This document shows positions 18,205 through 28,363 of a DNA stretch of 64,000 bases, piece by piece; position 1 is the stretch's first letter; every line of letters starts with the position of its first letter. The DNA is from CAISKJ01 sp046351555. Lineage in GTDB: Bacteria > Myxococcota_A > Polyangia > Polyangiales > Ga0077539. The notes under the pieces are model-generated. The model saw only the letters and a program-made list of their open reading frames with translations. It had not been told where the DNA came from and searched no databases. A program made the translations under genes and the position numbers. Location: the NCBI GenBank assembly GCA_046351555.1, contig JAXLYI010000018.1:1-64000 (forward strand), given 5' to 3'.

Positions 18205-19443
18205 GTGAAGACTCGAACCCGCGTGCTGGTCGTGCTCGGCGTCGTCGCGGCGGCACTCCCCGTGGTCGCCGTCACCCACCGCGGCGCGCCGCGTCGCCGG
18301 GGCGCGCTCCTCGCCGCCGCGCCCTCGGTCGCGCCGGGGGGCGCACGCCGCGCGGGCTCGCCAGAAATCCAGGGAGTCGTCGCGGGGCTCAACCCCGCCG
18401 CCGCGCGCCCTGGACCCGACGGTCGCTTCGTCGCCGCGCTCCCCGACGGCCGCACCGCGCGGCTCACGCTCGAGCCCGAGTGGCAGCGCGCCACCGCCGC
18501 CCTCCTCGCGCGCCACGCGATGCCCCAGGCCAGCGTGGTGGTGCTCGACACCGACACCGGCCGCGTGCTCGTGTGGGCCTCGCGCGGCGCCGGCGGCCGC
18601 GACCTCGCGCGCGACGCCGAGGCCCCCGCCGCCAGCGTGTTCAAGATCGTCACGGGCTCGGCCCTCCTCGCGCACGGGATGCAACCCGACGAGACCACCT
18701 GCTTCTCCGGGGGATTCCACCGGCTGATGCCCGCCGACCTCACGCCCGACCCGCGCCGCGACCGCGAGTGCGTCACGCTCGGCGAGGCCTTCGCGCGCTC
18801 GATCAACACGGTGTTCGCCCGCCGCGCGCTCGCGCACCTCCGGCCCGACCTCGAGGCCGAGGCCGCGCGGCGCTGGGGCTTCGGCGCCGAGCTCCCCTTC
18901 GACGCCCCCGTCGCGCGCAGCGTCTACCTCATCCCCGAAGACACCCTCGGCTTCGCCCGCACCGCCGCGGGCTTCTGGAACACCTCCCTCTCCCCCCTCC
19001 ACGGCGCCCTCCTCGCGCAGGGCGTCGCGCTCCGCGGCGAGATGCGCCGCCCGTGGATCGTCGAGTCGATCCGCGGCGCGCGCAACGAGGAGCTCGCCCA
19101 CGGCACCGCCCACCCGTGGCGCCGCGCGACGAGCCCCGAGGTGGCCGCCGTGCTCCAGCGCGCGATGCTCCGCACCGTCACCGACGGGACGGGCTTCCAC
19201 GGCTTCCACGACCCCGCCGGGCGGCTCTACCTGGACGGCGTCACGGTCGGCGGCAAGACCGGAACGCTCACCCAGGACGCGCCCTACGTCGCGTACACCT
19301 GGTTCGTCGGCAACGCGGAGGGGGAGGGGAGGCGGCTGTCCTTCGGGGTGATGGTCGGCAACGGCCCCACCTGGCGCGTCAAGGCGGCCACGCTCGCCCG
19401 CCAGGTGCTCCAGATCGCCTTCCGCGGCCAGCCCACCGACTGA
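18205..19443 (+). CDS. Penicillin-binding transpeptidase-domain protein
   Basis: 412 residues from GTG. A signal anchor (RVLVVLGVVAAALPVVAVTH) places it in the periplasm. The acyl-serine transpeptidase motifs are all present: SVFK (SxxK) near residue 149, SIN (SxN) near 197 and GGKTGT (KTG) near 351. The glycosyltransferase and pedestal domains of class A/B PBPs are missing, so this is a short transpeptidase or carboxypeptidase-like enzyme. TDTGRVLVWASR upstream of the active Ser is typical of class B-like domains. It acts in peptidoglycan cross-linking or in making a specialised wall; partners are not seen nearby. Confidence 0.88.
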   Translation: MKTRTRVLVVLGVVAAALPVVAVTHRGAPRRRGALLAAAPSVAPGGARRAGSPEIQGVVAGLNPAAARPGPDGRFVAALPDGRTARLTLEPEWQRATAALLARHAMPQASVVVLDTDTGRVLVWASRGAGGRDLARDAEAPAASVFKIVTGSALLAHGMQPDETTCFSGGFHRLMPADLTPDPRRDRECVTLGEAFARSINTVFARRALAHLRPDLEAEAARRWGFGAELPFDAPVARSVYLIPEDTLGFARTAAGFWNTSLSPLHGALLAQGVALRGEMRRPWIVESIRGARNEELAHGTAHPWRRATSPEVAAVLQRAMLRTVTDGTGFHGFHDPAGRLYLDGVTVGGKTGTLTQDAPYVAYTWFVGNAEGEGRRLSFGVMVGNGPTWRVKAATLARQVLQIAFRGQPTD

Positions 19444-19461
19444 TCGTTCGCCCACCGAACC
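19442..19461. repeat. Dispersed palindrome copy 3
   Basis: GATCGTTCGCCCACCGAACC, overlapping the TGA of the transpeptidase gene and 17 of 20 bases identical to copy 1. A further CGTTCGGACACCC follows at 19466. It sits in the short gap before the RNase P RNA 3' end. Confidence 0.5.
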
Positions 19462-19544
19462 AACTCGTTCGGACACCCAACCATCGCGCCAGCCTTCGAA
19501 AGCACCGCGCGCCCCGAGGGTTTGACCCCGCGGGACGCGCGATG

Positions 19545-19937
19545 GAGGGAGAGCGCTGTAAGCCGAGTTCTGTACGCCACCCGGGTCGCCCCCGATGGCG
19601 TGACGTTCATTCCTCTAGGGCCGCCGTTGCCGACGGCCTCCAGCGACCTACCCGGGGGCATCGGCCAGCGTGGCCTCCCGCTTGCGCATCGCCCCCTGTT
19701 GGGTCTTGCTCCGGATGGGGTTTGCCGTGCCGGCGCTGTCACCAGCGCCGCGGTGAGCTCTTACCTCGCCGTTTCACCTTCACCCGCGGGCGTTTCCGCG
19801 CGCGGGAGACCTCTTCTCTGTTGCACTTTCCTCGGGCTCGCGCCCACAGGCCGTTAGCCTGCATCCTCGCTTGCGGAGCTCGGACTTTCCTCCCGAGGCC
19901 GGTGAAGGCCTCCAGCGAACGTCCGCTGCTCTCCCTC
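19545..19937 (-). ncRNA. rnpB: RNase P RNA (bacterial type A)
   Basis: About 393 nucleotides, transcribed leftwards. The ends pair as helix P1: GAGGGAGAGC at the 5' end (plus-strand 19928-19937) with GCTCTCCCTC at the 3' end (19545-19554). The universally conserved GAGGAAAGTCCGAGCTCC lies near the 5' end, and CAGAACTCGGCTTACAG close to the 3' end, both diagnostic of RNase P RNA; CTAGAGGAATG of the P15/L15-CRIV area is also seen near 19617. The RNA is the catalytic subunit that trims tRNA 5' leaders. Its promoter should lie in 19940-20020, downstream of the membrane-protein gene on the same strand. Exact ends are approximate. Confidence 0.95.
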
Positions 19938-20024
19938 GCAGCAGACCATACGCCCGCGCCCTCACGCGACGCAACCCCCAAGCGCCCGCCGCGCCTCGGG
20001 TTCGCCGCGCGTCGCTGGGACGAC

Positions 20025-20861
20025 TCAAGGGTCGAGGTCGATGCGGTCGGGCCAGATCCGCTCCGCCAGGTCGCCGAGGGCGACGAGCCAGAAGATGGGC
20101 GTGAGGGCGTAGAGGACGATGGGCAGGGCCGCCGCGAGCAGGAGCAGGTACGGTCTGCTCTCCGCCTCCACGAGGTACACCGCGTCGAGGGCGAGGAGGC
20201 CGCGGGCGATGAGGCGATTGCGCGCGAAGGCGCAGGCGGAGGGGAGTTCATGCCACGGCGTCACCACCAGCCGATCGAATCGCTCTCCCTCCGCGTTGAC
20301 CACGGCGGCGTGCGCGGGGGAACCGGGGCGCAGCGCGGCGCGGCGCTCGCCGGCGACGAAGGGGGTGATCTTGCAGGTATCCTGGGTCCGGTCGCCCTGT
20401 GCGTCGGTGGTGACGTCCGTGAACTCCGCCGCGAACGCTTGAACCGCCTCGCCGTGCGTCACCCGCACCAGCCCGTCGCCGACGCCCTGGAGTTCCTCCG
20501 GCGTGCGCACGACCCTGGGGCGCTCGGCACGGAGGTCCCATTCGAACGAGCGCGCCGGCATCTCGACGCCGAAGCCGATCACCACGTAGGTGACGACCAG
20601 CGCCGCGGGCCACTTGATCGCAGCGCGCATCGCCTCCTCCCGGTCGACCTCCGACCGACGCACGAACGCACACAGGAGCGCGACGGCGAAGGCGACCGAG
20701 AGCCCGACGCACAGGGCCGCGGCGACCGCGACGGCCCGCGCACAGCCCCACGAGGTCACCGGCTGCTCGCCGAGGCGCAGGATCGGGCGCAGCACCGCCA
20801 GGCTCGCCGGAGCCGAGACGACCGCGGCGGCGAGGACGGTGAAGGTCTTGCTCAGGCTCAC
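20025..20861 (-). CDS. Integral membrane protein of unknown function
   Basis: 278 residues from ATG. There are four likely helices: LAAAVVSAPASLAVL, ARAVAVAAALCVGLSVAFAVALLCAF, AALVVTYVVIGFGVEM, and a C-terminal LLLLAAALPIVLYALTPIFWLVALG. Between helices 3 and 4 is a soluble domain of ~130 residues (RTPEELQGVGDGLVRVTHGEAV, DTCKITPFVAGERRAALRPG, VTPWHELPSACAFARN), probably extracytoplasmic, with two cysteines. I do not recognise the family. It lies directly upstream of rnpB. Confidence 0.75.
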   Translation of the reverse strand: MSLSKTFTVLAAAVVSAPASLAVLRPILRLGEQPVTSWGCARAVAVAAALCVGLSVAFAVALLCAFVRRSEVDREEAMRAAIKWPAALVVTYVVIGFGVEMPARSFEWDLRAERPRVVRTPEELQGVGDGLVRVTHGEAVQAFAAEFTDVTTDAQGDRTQDTCKITPFVAGERRAALRPGSPAHAAVVNAEGERFDRLVVTPWHELPSACAFARNRLIARGLLALDAVYLVEAESRPYLLLLAAALPIVLYALTPIFWLVALGDLAERIWPDRIDLDP

Positions 20862-20996
20862 ACGGACCTCCAGGGGTTTGGGGCGACCCCGCAGAAGAAG
20901 GGGCCGAAGGCCGTCCGTCCGTCAAGCCTGACGTTCTGGGTGGAGAACCCAACCTGTGCAATCCCGCCTCTCCCTGGGATACGCTCCCGACTCCCC

Positions 20997-23042
20997 GTGC
21001 GCGCGCTCCCCGCCTTCGCCCTGTCGCTCCTCCTGCCCACCGCGGCCTCCGCCCAGTCCGCCCCCTGGGCCCTCCAATGGAACGGCGCCGACCTCACCCA
21101 GCCCGAGGCCCTCCTCGCGCTCGATCACGACGACGACAACGACGACGGCATCCCCGACCTCGCCGAGCTCCCCGCGCCCGACCCCTCCGTCGACGACGAG
21201 GTCGCCCGCCTCACCGTGCGCGGGCTCACGGTCGGCGCGCTCCGCGTCACCGTCACGGGCGGCGCGCGCGTGGTCACCGCCGCGGGCGCCGCCACCGAGG
21301 CCCTCGTCCCCGTCGTGCGCGGCGTCGCCGAGGTCCGCCTCCTCGGGGTCGCCGCGAGCCGAGCGCCCCGCGACGCCGCCGTCACCCTCGCCGCGGGAGG
21401 CGCCACCCGTACGGTCCCGCTCACCGTCGGCGCCGCGGCGCTTCTGCGCGGCGACAACGCGCCCCTCGTCGGCGTGCGCGACGCGGTCGCCGTCTCTCAC
21501 GAGATCACCACCAGCGCCTCGCTCCCCCGCGACGCCGCATGGGCCGCGGCCTCCGACGACCCCGACAACGTCCGCGTCGAGCTCTGGGACCCGGGCGCCT
21601 CGCTCACGGGCCGCGCCCGCGTCGAGGCCCTCGGCGCCGCGACGTCTGTGGGCGTCCGCGTCGGCGGGCTGCGCGCGCAGGTGTCCGACCTCGCGCTCGT
21701 TCGTCCCGACGCCGAGGCGCCGATGCGCTCGCGCTTCCTCCGCCTCGTCGGCGACGACATCGACCAGCGCGCGCCCGGCGTGCAGGGCCAGACGCTCCTG
21801 GTGGGCCTGCGCGACCGCGTGCGCGTCCGCTACCAGCGCCCCGACGCCGCGGGCGAGCTCACCACCGACCTCCGCGTCGGGCGCCCCGGCAATGAAGACG
21901 GGCCCCTCGCCGCGCGCCGCGCCCGCTGGCGCGTGGTGGTGCTCCGTCAACGCGCAGCGGGGCCCGTGGTGGGCAACGACGAGGCCGGCGCGCTCGCCAT
22001 CGCGCGTCGCCAGGTCGAGATCGCCAACGAGGTCTACCTCCAGTGCGCGATCACCTGGGGCGACCCGGCCACCGCGCGCGTCGACATCGTCGAGCCCGCG
22101 CGCGACGCGCTCCTCACCGTCGGCGACAACGACGGGCTCGCCGCGGAGGGAGGGGCCGTCCGCTTCCTCGCCAACAACACCGCCGTCGGGCCCGTCCGCG
22201 TGCAGCCCGGGTGGCGCCCGGTTGACACCGCGCGCTCGCTCGCTGCTGCCCTGCGCGCCGCGGGCTTCACCGCGCGCGTCTCGGTCAACGCCCGCACGGA
22301 CTACGGTGCGTTCGGCAGCGCGGACGTCACTGCCCGCGATCGCGCCGGCCGCCCGGTCGCCTTCGCCGCGGTCAACGGCACGCCGCTCACCACCGACGCG
22401 CGGCAGACGGTGACGGTCGGACGGGTCGACCTCGGCGACGGGGTCGACGAGTTCAACAACCTCAACTCCGCCTCGGGGACGCAGGAGGAGCGGGCGCTGC
22501 TCAAGCCCCTCGTCGACGACGACCCGGGCACGATCGACCTCTTCCTCATCAATCGCTTCGCCCGCGGCACGCGCATCGGCGAGGCCTTCGTCGAGGGCGC
22601 GGCGGGGGCGGTCTTCAACGGGCTCCTCGTCGACCGGGCGGGCGTCTCCGCCGAGCGCGAGGCGTGGACGCAGTCCCACGAGGCCGGCCACATCCTGCTC
22701 GACCAGCCCTGGCACCCCGACAACACCGGCCCCGACCGCCCGTGGCTCCTGATGGACGCGGACGCGAGCCTCGGCGCGGTGACGGGCCCCAAGCGCCTCT
22801 CCGTCGAGGAGTGCGCCCGCATCCATCAGCAGAGTGGTGTTGGCGCCGTCCCCGCGATGCTCACCCGCTTCGACCCGGCGCGCCCGTCGCCCCGCGCGCG
22901 GGAGTTCGTGCACTGGCCCGCGGAGGCACTCTACCCGCGGCCCGCGCGCGCAGCTTCGTCGGACGGGGCTGAGCCCGCGCGCCCCCGCGTCCGCGCGGAA
23001 GACCCGACGGGCGCTGAGGTGGGGATCCTGCTGGAGGAGTGA
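20997..23042 (+). CDS. Secreted putative zinc metalloprotease (HEAGH)
   Basis: 681 residues from a GTG that opens a clean signal peptide (RALPAFALSLLLPTAASAQ). A short Ca-type segment DHDDDNDDGIPDLAE follows, then a long beta-rich region. Near residue 561 is SHEAGHILLDQPWH: HExxH with a third His downstream, the zinc site of metzincin-like peptidases. Before it, QVEIANEVYLQCAITWGD resembles a conserved segment of secreted myxobacterial proteins of this type. The product is likely exported and may degrade or remodel external protein. The gene is flanked by an A+T-richer leader (20862-20990). Confidence 0.75.
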   Translation: MRALPAFALSLLLPTAASAQSAPWALQWNGADLTQPEALLALDHDDDNDDGIPDLAELPAPDPSVDDEVARLTVRGLTVGALRVTVTGGARVVTAAGAATEALVPVVRGVAEVRLLGVAASRAPRDAAVTLAAGGATRTVPLTVGAAALLRGDNAPLVGVRDAVAVSHEITTSASLPRDAAWAAASDDPDNVRVELWDPGASLTGRARVEALGAATSVGVRVGGLRAQVSDLALVRPDAEAPMRSRFLRLVGDDIDQRAPGVQGQTLLVGLRDRVRVRYQRPDAAGELTTDLRVGRPGNEDGPLAARRARWRVVVLRQRAAGPVVGNDEAGALAIARRQVEIANEVYLQCAITWGDPATARVDIVEPARDALLTVGDNDGLAAEGGAVRFLANNTAVGPVRVQPGWRPVDTARSLAAALRAAGFTARVSVNARTDYGAFGSADVTARDRAGRPVAFAAVNGTPLTTDARQTVTVGRVDLGDGVDEFNNLNSASGTQEERALLKPLVDDDPGTIDLFLINRFARGTRIGEAFVEGAAGAVFNGLLVDRAGVSAEREAWTQSHEAGHILLDQPWHPDNTGPDRPWLLMDADASLGAVTGPKRLSVEECARIHQQSGVGAVPAMLTRFDPARPSPRAREFVHWPAEALYPRPARAASSDGAEPARPRVRAEDPTGAEVGILLEE

Positions 23043-23051
23043 CCGGGCGCT

Positions 23052-23282
23052 TCAGCGATGCGGCGACGACGGCGGGATCACCGACGAGCCCGGCGTGATG
23101 AGCCCGCGGCCGCACGCGCCGGCGCGCCGCTGGACGAACGCGCCGATGAAGGTCGCCGCCACGAGGCCCACGAGCAGGAGGAGCACGAGCCGGACGACGA
23201 AGCGCCGGTCGCGCTCGACGGGGACGAGCGTGCTCTCGTCGACGGTGCCGGAGGAGGGGGGCTCGGTGGGGTCGTCAGCCAT
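23052..23282 (-). CDS. Small single-pass membrane protein
   Basis: 76 residues. An acidic N-terminus (ADDPTEPPSSGTVDESTLVPVE) is followed by one strong membrane helix RLVLLLLVGLVAATFIGAF and a short basic tail. It lies 33 bases downstream of the ECF sigma factor on the same strand, a location where anti-sigma factors often sit. It has no zinc-binding HxxxCxxC and is too small to be a standard anti-sigma factor, so that role is only a guess. Confidence 0.55.
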   Translation of the reverse strand: MADDPTEPPSSGTVDESTLVPVERDRRFVVRLVLLLLVGLVAATFIGAFVQRRAGACGRGLITPGSSVIPPSSPHR

Positions 23283-23315
23283 CGCGCGGCCGAGTCTCTA
23301 CCACACGCGGGGCGC

Positions 23316-24185
23316 TCACACCGAGACGACGGAGGCGAGCGCGAGGGCGAGGGCGCAGCTCGCGGCGTCGGGGTCGTCGGCGCGGGCGCGGCGGGCCCGG
23401 CGGGGGGCCTCGGCGGGCTCCTCGCGCGTCTGGCCGGCGGCGGCGGCGTCGAGCGCGCGGCGGAGCTGGTTGCGGGCCTCGTGCATGCGCCACGCGATGG
23501 TCCCCTCGGTGGTGCTGAGCACCGCGGCGGCCTCGGGGTGGCTCAGGCCCTGGAGCGTCGTGAGCACCACCGTGGTGCGGAGCAGGGGCGAGAGGCGGTC
23601 GAAGGCGTAGACGAGGTGCGCGTACGTCTCGCGGAGCTCCAGCGCGCGCTGCGGGGCGTCGTGGGCGTCGACGGCGACGGCGAGGGCGACGCGCGGGTCG
23701 TCGAGGTCGACCCCGGCGCGGCGGCGGCGCTGCTGGATCACCTGGAGCGAGCGGTTGAGCGCGATGCGGTAGAGCCAGGTGAAGAAGGCACTGCGGCCCT
23801 CGAACTCCTGGATGCGCTGGAAGGCGCGGAGGAAGCTGTCCTGCGCGATGTCGTCGGCGTCCTGGGCGCTGCCGGTGAGGTGGAGCGCGAGCGCGAGGAG
23901 CCGCGGGCGGTAGCGGCGAACGAGCTCGCCGAAGGCCCGGGGGTCGCCGCGGCGGGCGGCGAGCACGAGCGCGTCGGGCGCGTCGGGGACGGCGCGGGCG
24001 GCCTCGGGGACGGGCGGAGGGACGGCGCGGCGGCGCGGGCGGCGCAGGGCCTCCGGGGGGACGGGCGGGGGCTGTGCGGTGAACGTGACGGGCTCGACGG
24101 CCTCCCCGGGCACCTCCACGACGGAGACGCGCCGGAGTGCCTCGAGGGGCACGGGCGGTGGGCTGCGCCGGGGGTGAAGGGCCAT
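23316..24185 (-). CDS. ECF-type RNA polymerase sigma-70 factor
   Basis: 289 residues from ATG. Residues 1-75 form a Pro/Val-rich extension not usual in ECF factors. Sigma region 2 is RRGDPRAFGELVRRYRPRLLALALHLTG through DADDIAQDSFLRAFQRI and FFTWLYRIALNRSLQ; region 4 is LSPLLRTTVVLTTLQGLSHPEAAAVLSTTEGTIAWRMHEARNQLRRAL. This is a typical region 2/4-only architecture. A short Arg/Ala tail follows. The downstream small membrane protein may be its partner. Its target promoters are unknown; the 24186-24410 gap ahead of it should carry its own promoter. Confidence 0.92.
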   Translation of the reverse strand: MALHPRRSPPPVPLEALRRVSVVEVPGEAVEPVTFTAQPPPVPPEALRRPRRRAVPPPVPEAARAVPDAPDALVLAARRGDPRAFGELVRRYRPRLLALALHLTGSAQDADDIAQDSFLRAFQRIQEFEGRSAFFTWLYRIALNRSLQVIQQRRRRAGVDLDDPRVALAVAVDAHDAPQRALELRETYAHLVYAFDRLSPLLRTTVVLTTLQGLSHPEAAAVLSTTEGTIAWRMHEARNQLRRALDAAAAGQTREEPAEAPRRARRARADDPDAASCALALALASVVSV

Positions 24186-24413
24186 CGGAGGTTCGATCGC
24201 GCGAGGCGTCGACCCTTGGGTACACCGGAACCGTCCGCCGACGAAAGCCCCGAAACGCTTGAATCTCTGCGCGGCGCGGAAGACGGAATGCGCGACGGAG
24301 CCCCGCAGGCGCGCGTGGGTCCGCGGCGGTCGCGGCGTCCGGGACCGTGGCAGTGGTCAACGGTCGGGCTCAAGGGGCGATCGCCCCTCGCCGATCATGC
24401 GAAACAGAACGTG

Positions 24414-24578
24414 ATGATCCACTGGAAATGGGCAGAGATGGGCAAGCACGGCGGCATGGTGGTTTCGAGGGGGCCGGCGATGCTGACGGTCCACTGGGAG
24501 CGCAACGGCAACGTCTGCACGGCGCAGTGGTGGGTGGGCGCGCAGTGCGTGAGGACGGTCACGCCGGGGCGGGCGTAG
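24414..24578 (+). CDS. Small Trp-rich protein, possible
   Basis: 54 residues from ATG (a GTG lies one codon upstream). It has five Trp and two Cys: IHWKWAEMGKHGGMVV, MLTVHWERNGNVC, AQWWVGAQCVRTV. Codon use is less G/C-biased than neighbours at its 5' end (GAAACAGAACGTG before it). Balanced amphipathic beta-like spacing suggests a real small fold, but the shortness leaves doubt. Its 3' end overlaps the convergent hydrolase gene by 20 bases. No family is recognised. Confidence 0.45.
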   Translation: MIHWKWAEMGKHGGMVVSRGPAMLTVHWERNGNVCTAQWWVGAQCVRTVTPGRA

Positions 24579-25455
24579 CGCGGGGGCGCGTGGCGCGGAG
24601 CCACGAGGCGAGCAGGGCGTTGACCGCGTCGGGGCGCTCCTGCTGAACGAAGTGGCCGCAGTCGGGGATGCGGCGGATGGTGAGGTCGGTGGCGACGCGG
24701 GTGTGCGGGGCGATGAGCTCGGTGCCGAGGGCGGCGTCGCGCTCGGCCCAGAGGAGCAGTGCGGGCTGTCGGACGAGGGGGTACGCCGGCAGCCCGCCGC
24801 CGAGCGCGCGCCGCACCGCGCGGCGGTAGTACTCGAGCATCGGGCGCACGTCGTCGGGCGACGCCACGCTCTCGCGGAAGCCCTCGAGCGCGTCCGCGGT
24901 GAACACCTCCGGGTGCGCCGCGCCCCCGCGGAACATCCGCATCACCGCGCGCCCGTGGTCGCGCGCGATCAGCCGCTCGGGCAGCCACGGCACGTTGAAG
25001 AAGAGCATGTACCAGCTCCGCCGGAGCTGCGCCCACGACCGGAGCGCGACGTCGTGCATCACCGCGGGGTGGGGGCAGTTGAGCACCGCGCAGCGGGCGA
25101 CGCGCGACGGGTGGCGCGCGGCGGCCTCCCAGGTAATGGCGCCGCCCCAGTCGTGGCCGACGACCGTGGCGCTGTCCTCGCCGAGCGCGGCGATGAGCGA
25201 GGCGACGTCCTGGGCGAGGTCGGTGATCTCGTAGCCGGAGGCGGGCTTGTCGGAGAGGCCGTAGCCCCGGAGGTCGGGCGCCACGACGCGGTACCCTTCG
25301 GCCGCGAGCGCCGGGATCTGCGCCCGCCACGAGAACCACCGCTCGGGGAAGCCGTGGAGCAACAGCACGAGCGGCCCACGGCCGGCGGTGGCGTAGTGGA
25401 AGCGGACGCCGCCGGCGACGACGGAGGCCTCGCGGAAGACATCGCTGGAGTTCAT
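24559..25455 (-). CDS. Alpha/beta hydrolase, epoxide hydrolase-like
   Basis: 298 residues from ATG. The oxyanion motif is LLHGFPERWFSW, the nucleophile Asp is in VVGHDWGGAITWE near residue 107, and the base His is in CGHFVQQERP near 272, with AERDAAL as the likely acid strand. HGFPE with a GHDWGG nucleophile elbow is the pattern of soluble epoxide hydrolases; haloalkane dehalogenases share the fold, so the substrate is uncertain. Lid Tyr candidates occur in SWYMLFFN and LEYYRRAV. The enzyme is cytoplasmic. It is divergent from the SDR gene, with a palindrome copy in the shared promoter region. Confidence 0.88.
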   Translation of the reverse strand: MNSSDVFREASVVAGGVRFHYATAGRGPLVLLLHGFPERWFSWRAQIPALAAEGYRVVAPDLRGYGLSDKPASGYEITDLAQDVASLIAALGEDSATVVGHDWGGAITWEAAARHPSRVARCAVLNCPHPAVMHDVALRSWAQLRRSWYMLFFNVPWLPERLIARDHGRAVMRMFRGGAAHPEVFTADALEGFRESVASPDDVRPMLEYYRRAVRRALGGGLPAYPLVRQPALLLWAERDAALGTELIAPHTRVATDLTIRRIPDCGHFVQQERPDAVNALLASWLRATRPRATPAPA

Positions 25456-25507
25456 CGGAGGGCGGGAGGGTGCCACCGGCGGGGGGCCGCGGGGAAGGGG
25501 GAGGGGC

Positions 25508-25529
25508 GATGGTTCGGGGGGCGAACGAT
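25508..25529. repeat. Dispersed palindrome copy 4, in a divergent promoter region
   Basis: GATGGTTCG-GGGG-GCGAACGAT: the arms GGTTCG and CGAAC flank a G run. It sits between the divergent hydrolase (start 25455) and SDR (start 25601) genes, where it could be an operator, but related copies elsewhere lie inside genes. Confidence 0.5.
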
Positions 25530-26327
25530 GTGGGTGTGCCGCGTGAATTTCCGCTTCCCCCTTCCCGGGGGCCACGGCCGCGCGATAGAACGCGCCCATC
25601 ATGGTCGCGAAGATCACCCTCGAAGACAAGGTCGCCATCGTCACCGGCGCGAGCCGCGGCATCGGCGAGGCCATCGCCCGCACCTTCGCCGCGCACGGCG
25701 CGAAGGTCGTTCTCGCCTCGCGCAAACTCGACGGGGTGAAGGCCGTCGCCGACACCCTCGGCGAAAACGCCCACGCGGTCGCCGCCCACACCGGGCAGGA
25801 GGCGCAGTGCGCGGCCCTCGTGGAGGCCGCCGTCGAGCGCTTCGGCCGCGTCGACGTGCTGGTGAACAACGCCGCCACCAACCCCTACTTCGGCCCGATG
25901 ATCGACACCGACATGGGCGCCTGGCAGAAGACCTTCGAGGTCAACCTCCAGGGCTACTTCTGGATGGCCCGCGAGGTCGCGCGGCACCTCCGCGCCCGCA
26001 ACGTGCCCGGCTCGATCGTCAACGTCGCCAGCGTCGCGGGCATCGAGGCGGCCCCCGCGCAGGGCGTCTACGGCGCGACCAAGGCCGCCGTCATCTCCAT
26101 GACCAAGACGCTCGCGTTCGAGCTCGGCGGCTCGGCCATCCGCGTCAACGCGCTGGCCCCGGGGCTCATCGAGACGCGCTTCGCCTCGGCGCTCATCCAC
26201 AACGACGCGATCGTCGCCGAGGTGCTGCGCAAGACGCCGCTCGGGCGCTACGGACAGCCCGACGAGATCGCCGGCGGCGCGCTCTTCCTCGCGAGCGACG
26301 CGGCCAGCTTCATGACGGGCCAGGTGC

Positions 26328-28289
<1,962 letters not shown>

Positions 28290-28363
28290 CGGTTCGGTGC
28301 GGGCGTGTGGAGTTTCAGGGCGGCGACGTGGGCCGCGCGGGAGTTACACTCTGCGCGGCCGCC

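Noticed and set aside
19739..20251. Minus-strand frames across the RNase P RNA
   Set aside because: They lie in conserved RNase P RNA sequence and have no coding character.
18168..20996. Long plus-strand open frame through the transpeptidase gene and RNase P RNA
   Set aside because: It crosses a structural RNA and reads the transpeptidase gene out of phase; only the part from 20997 has a signal peptide and domain.
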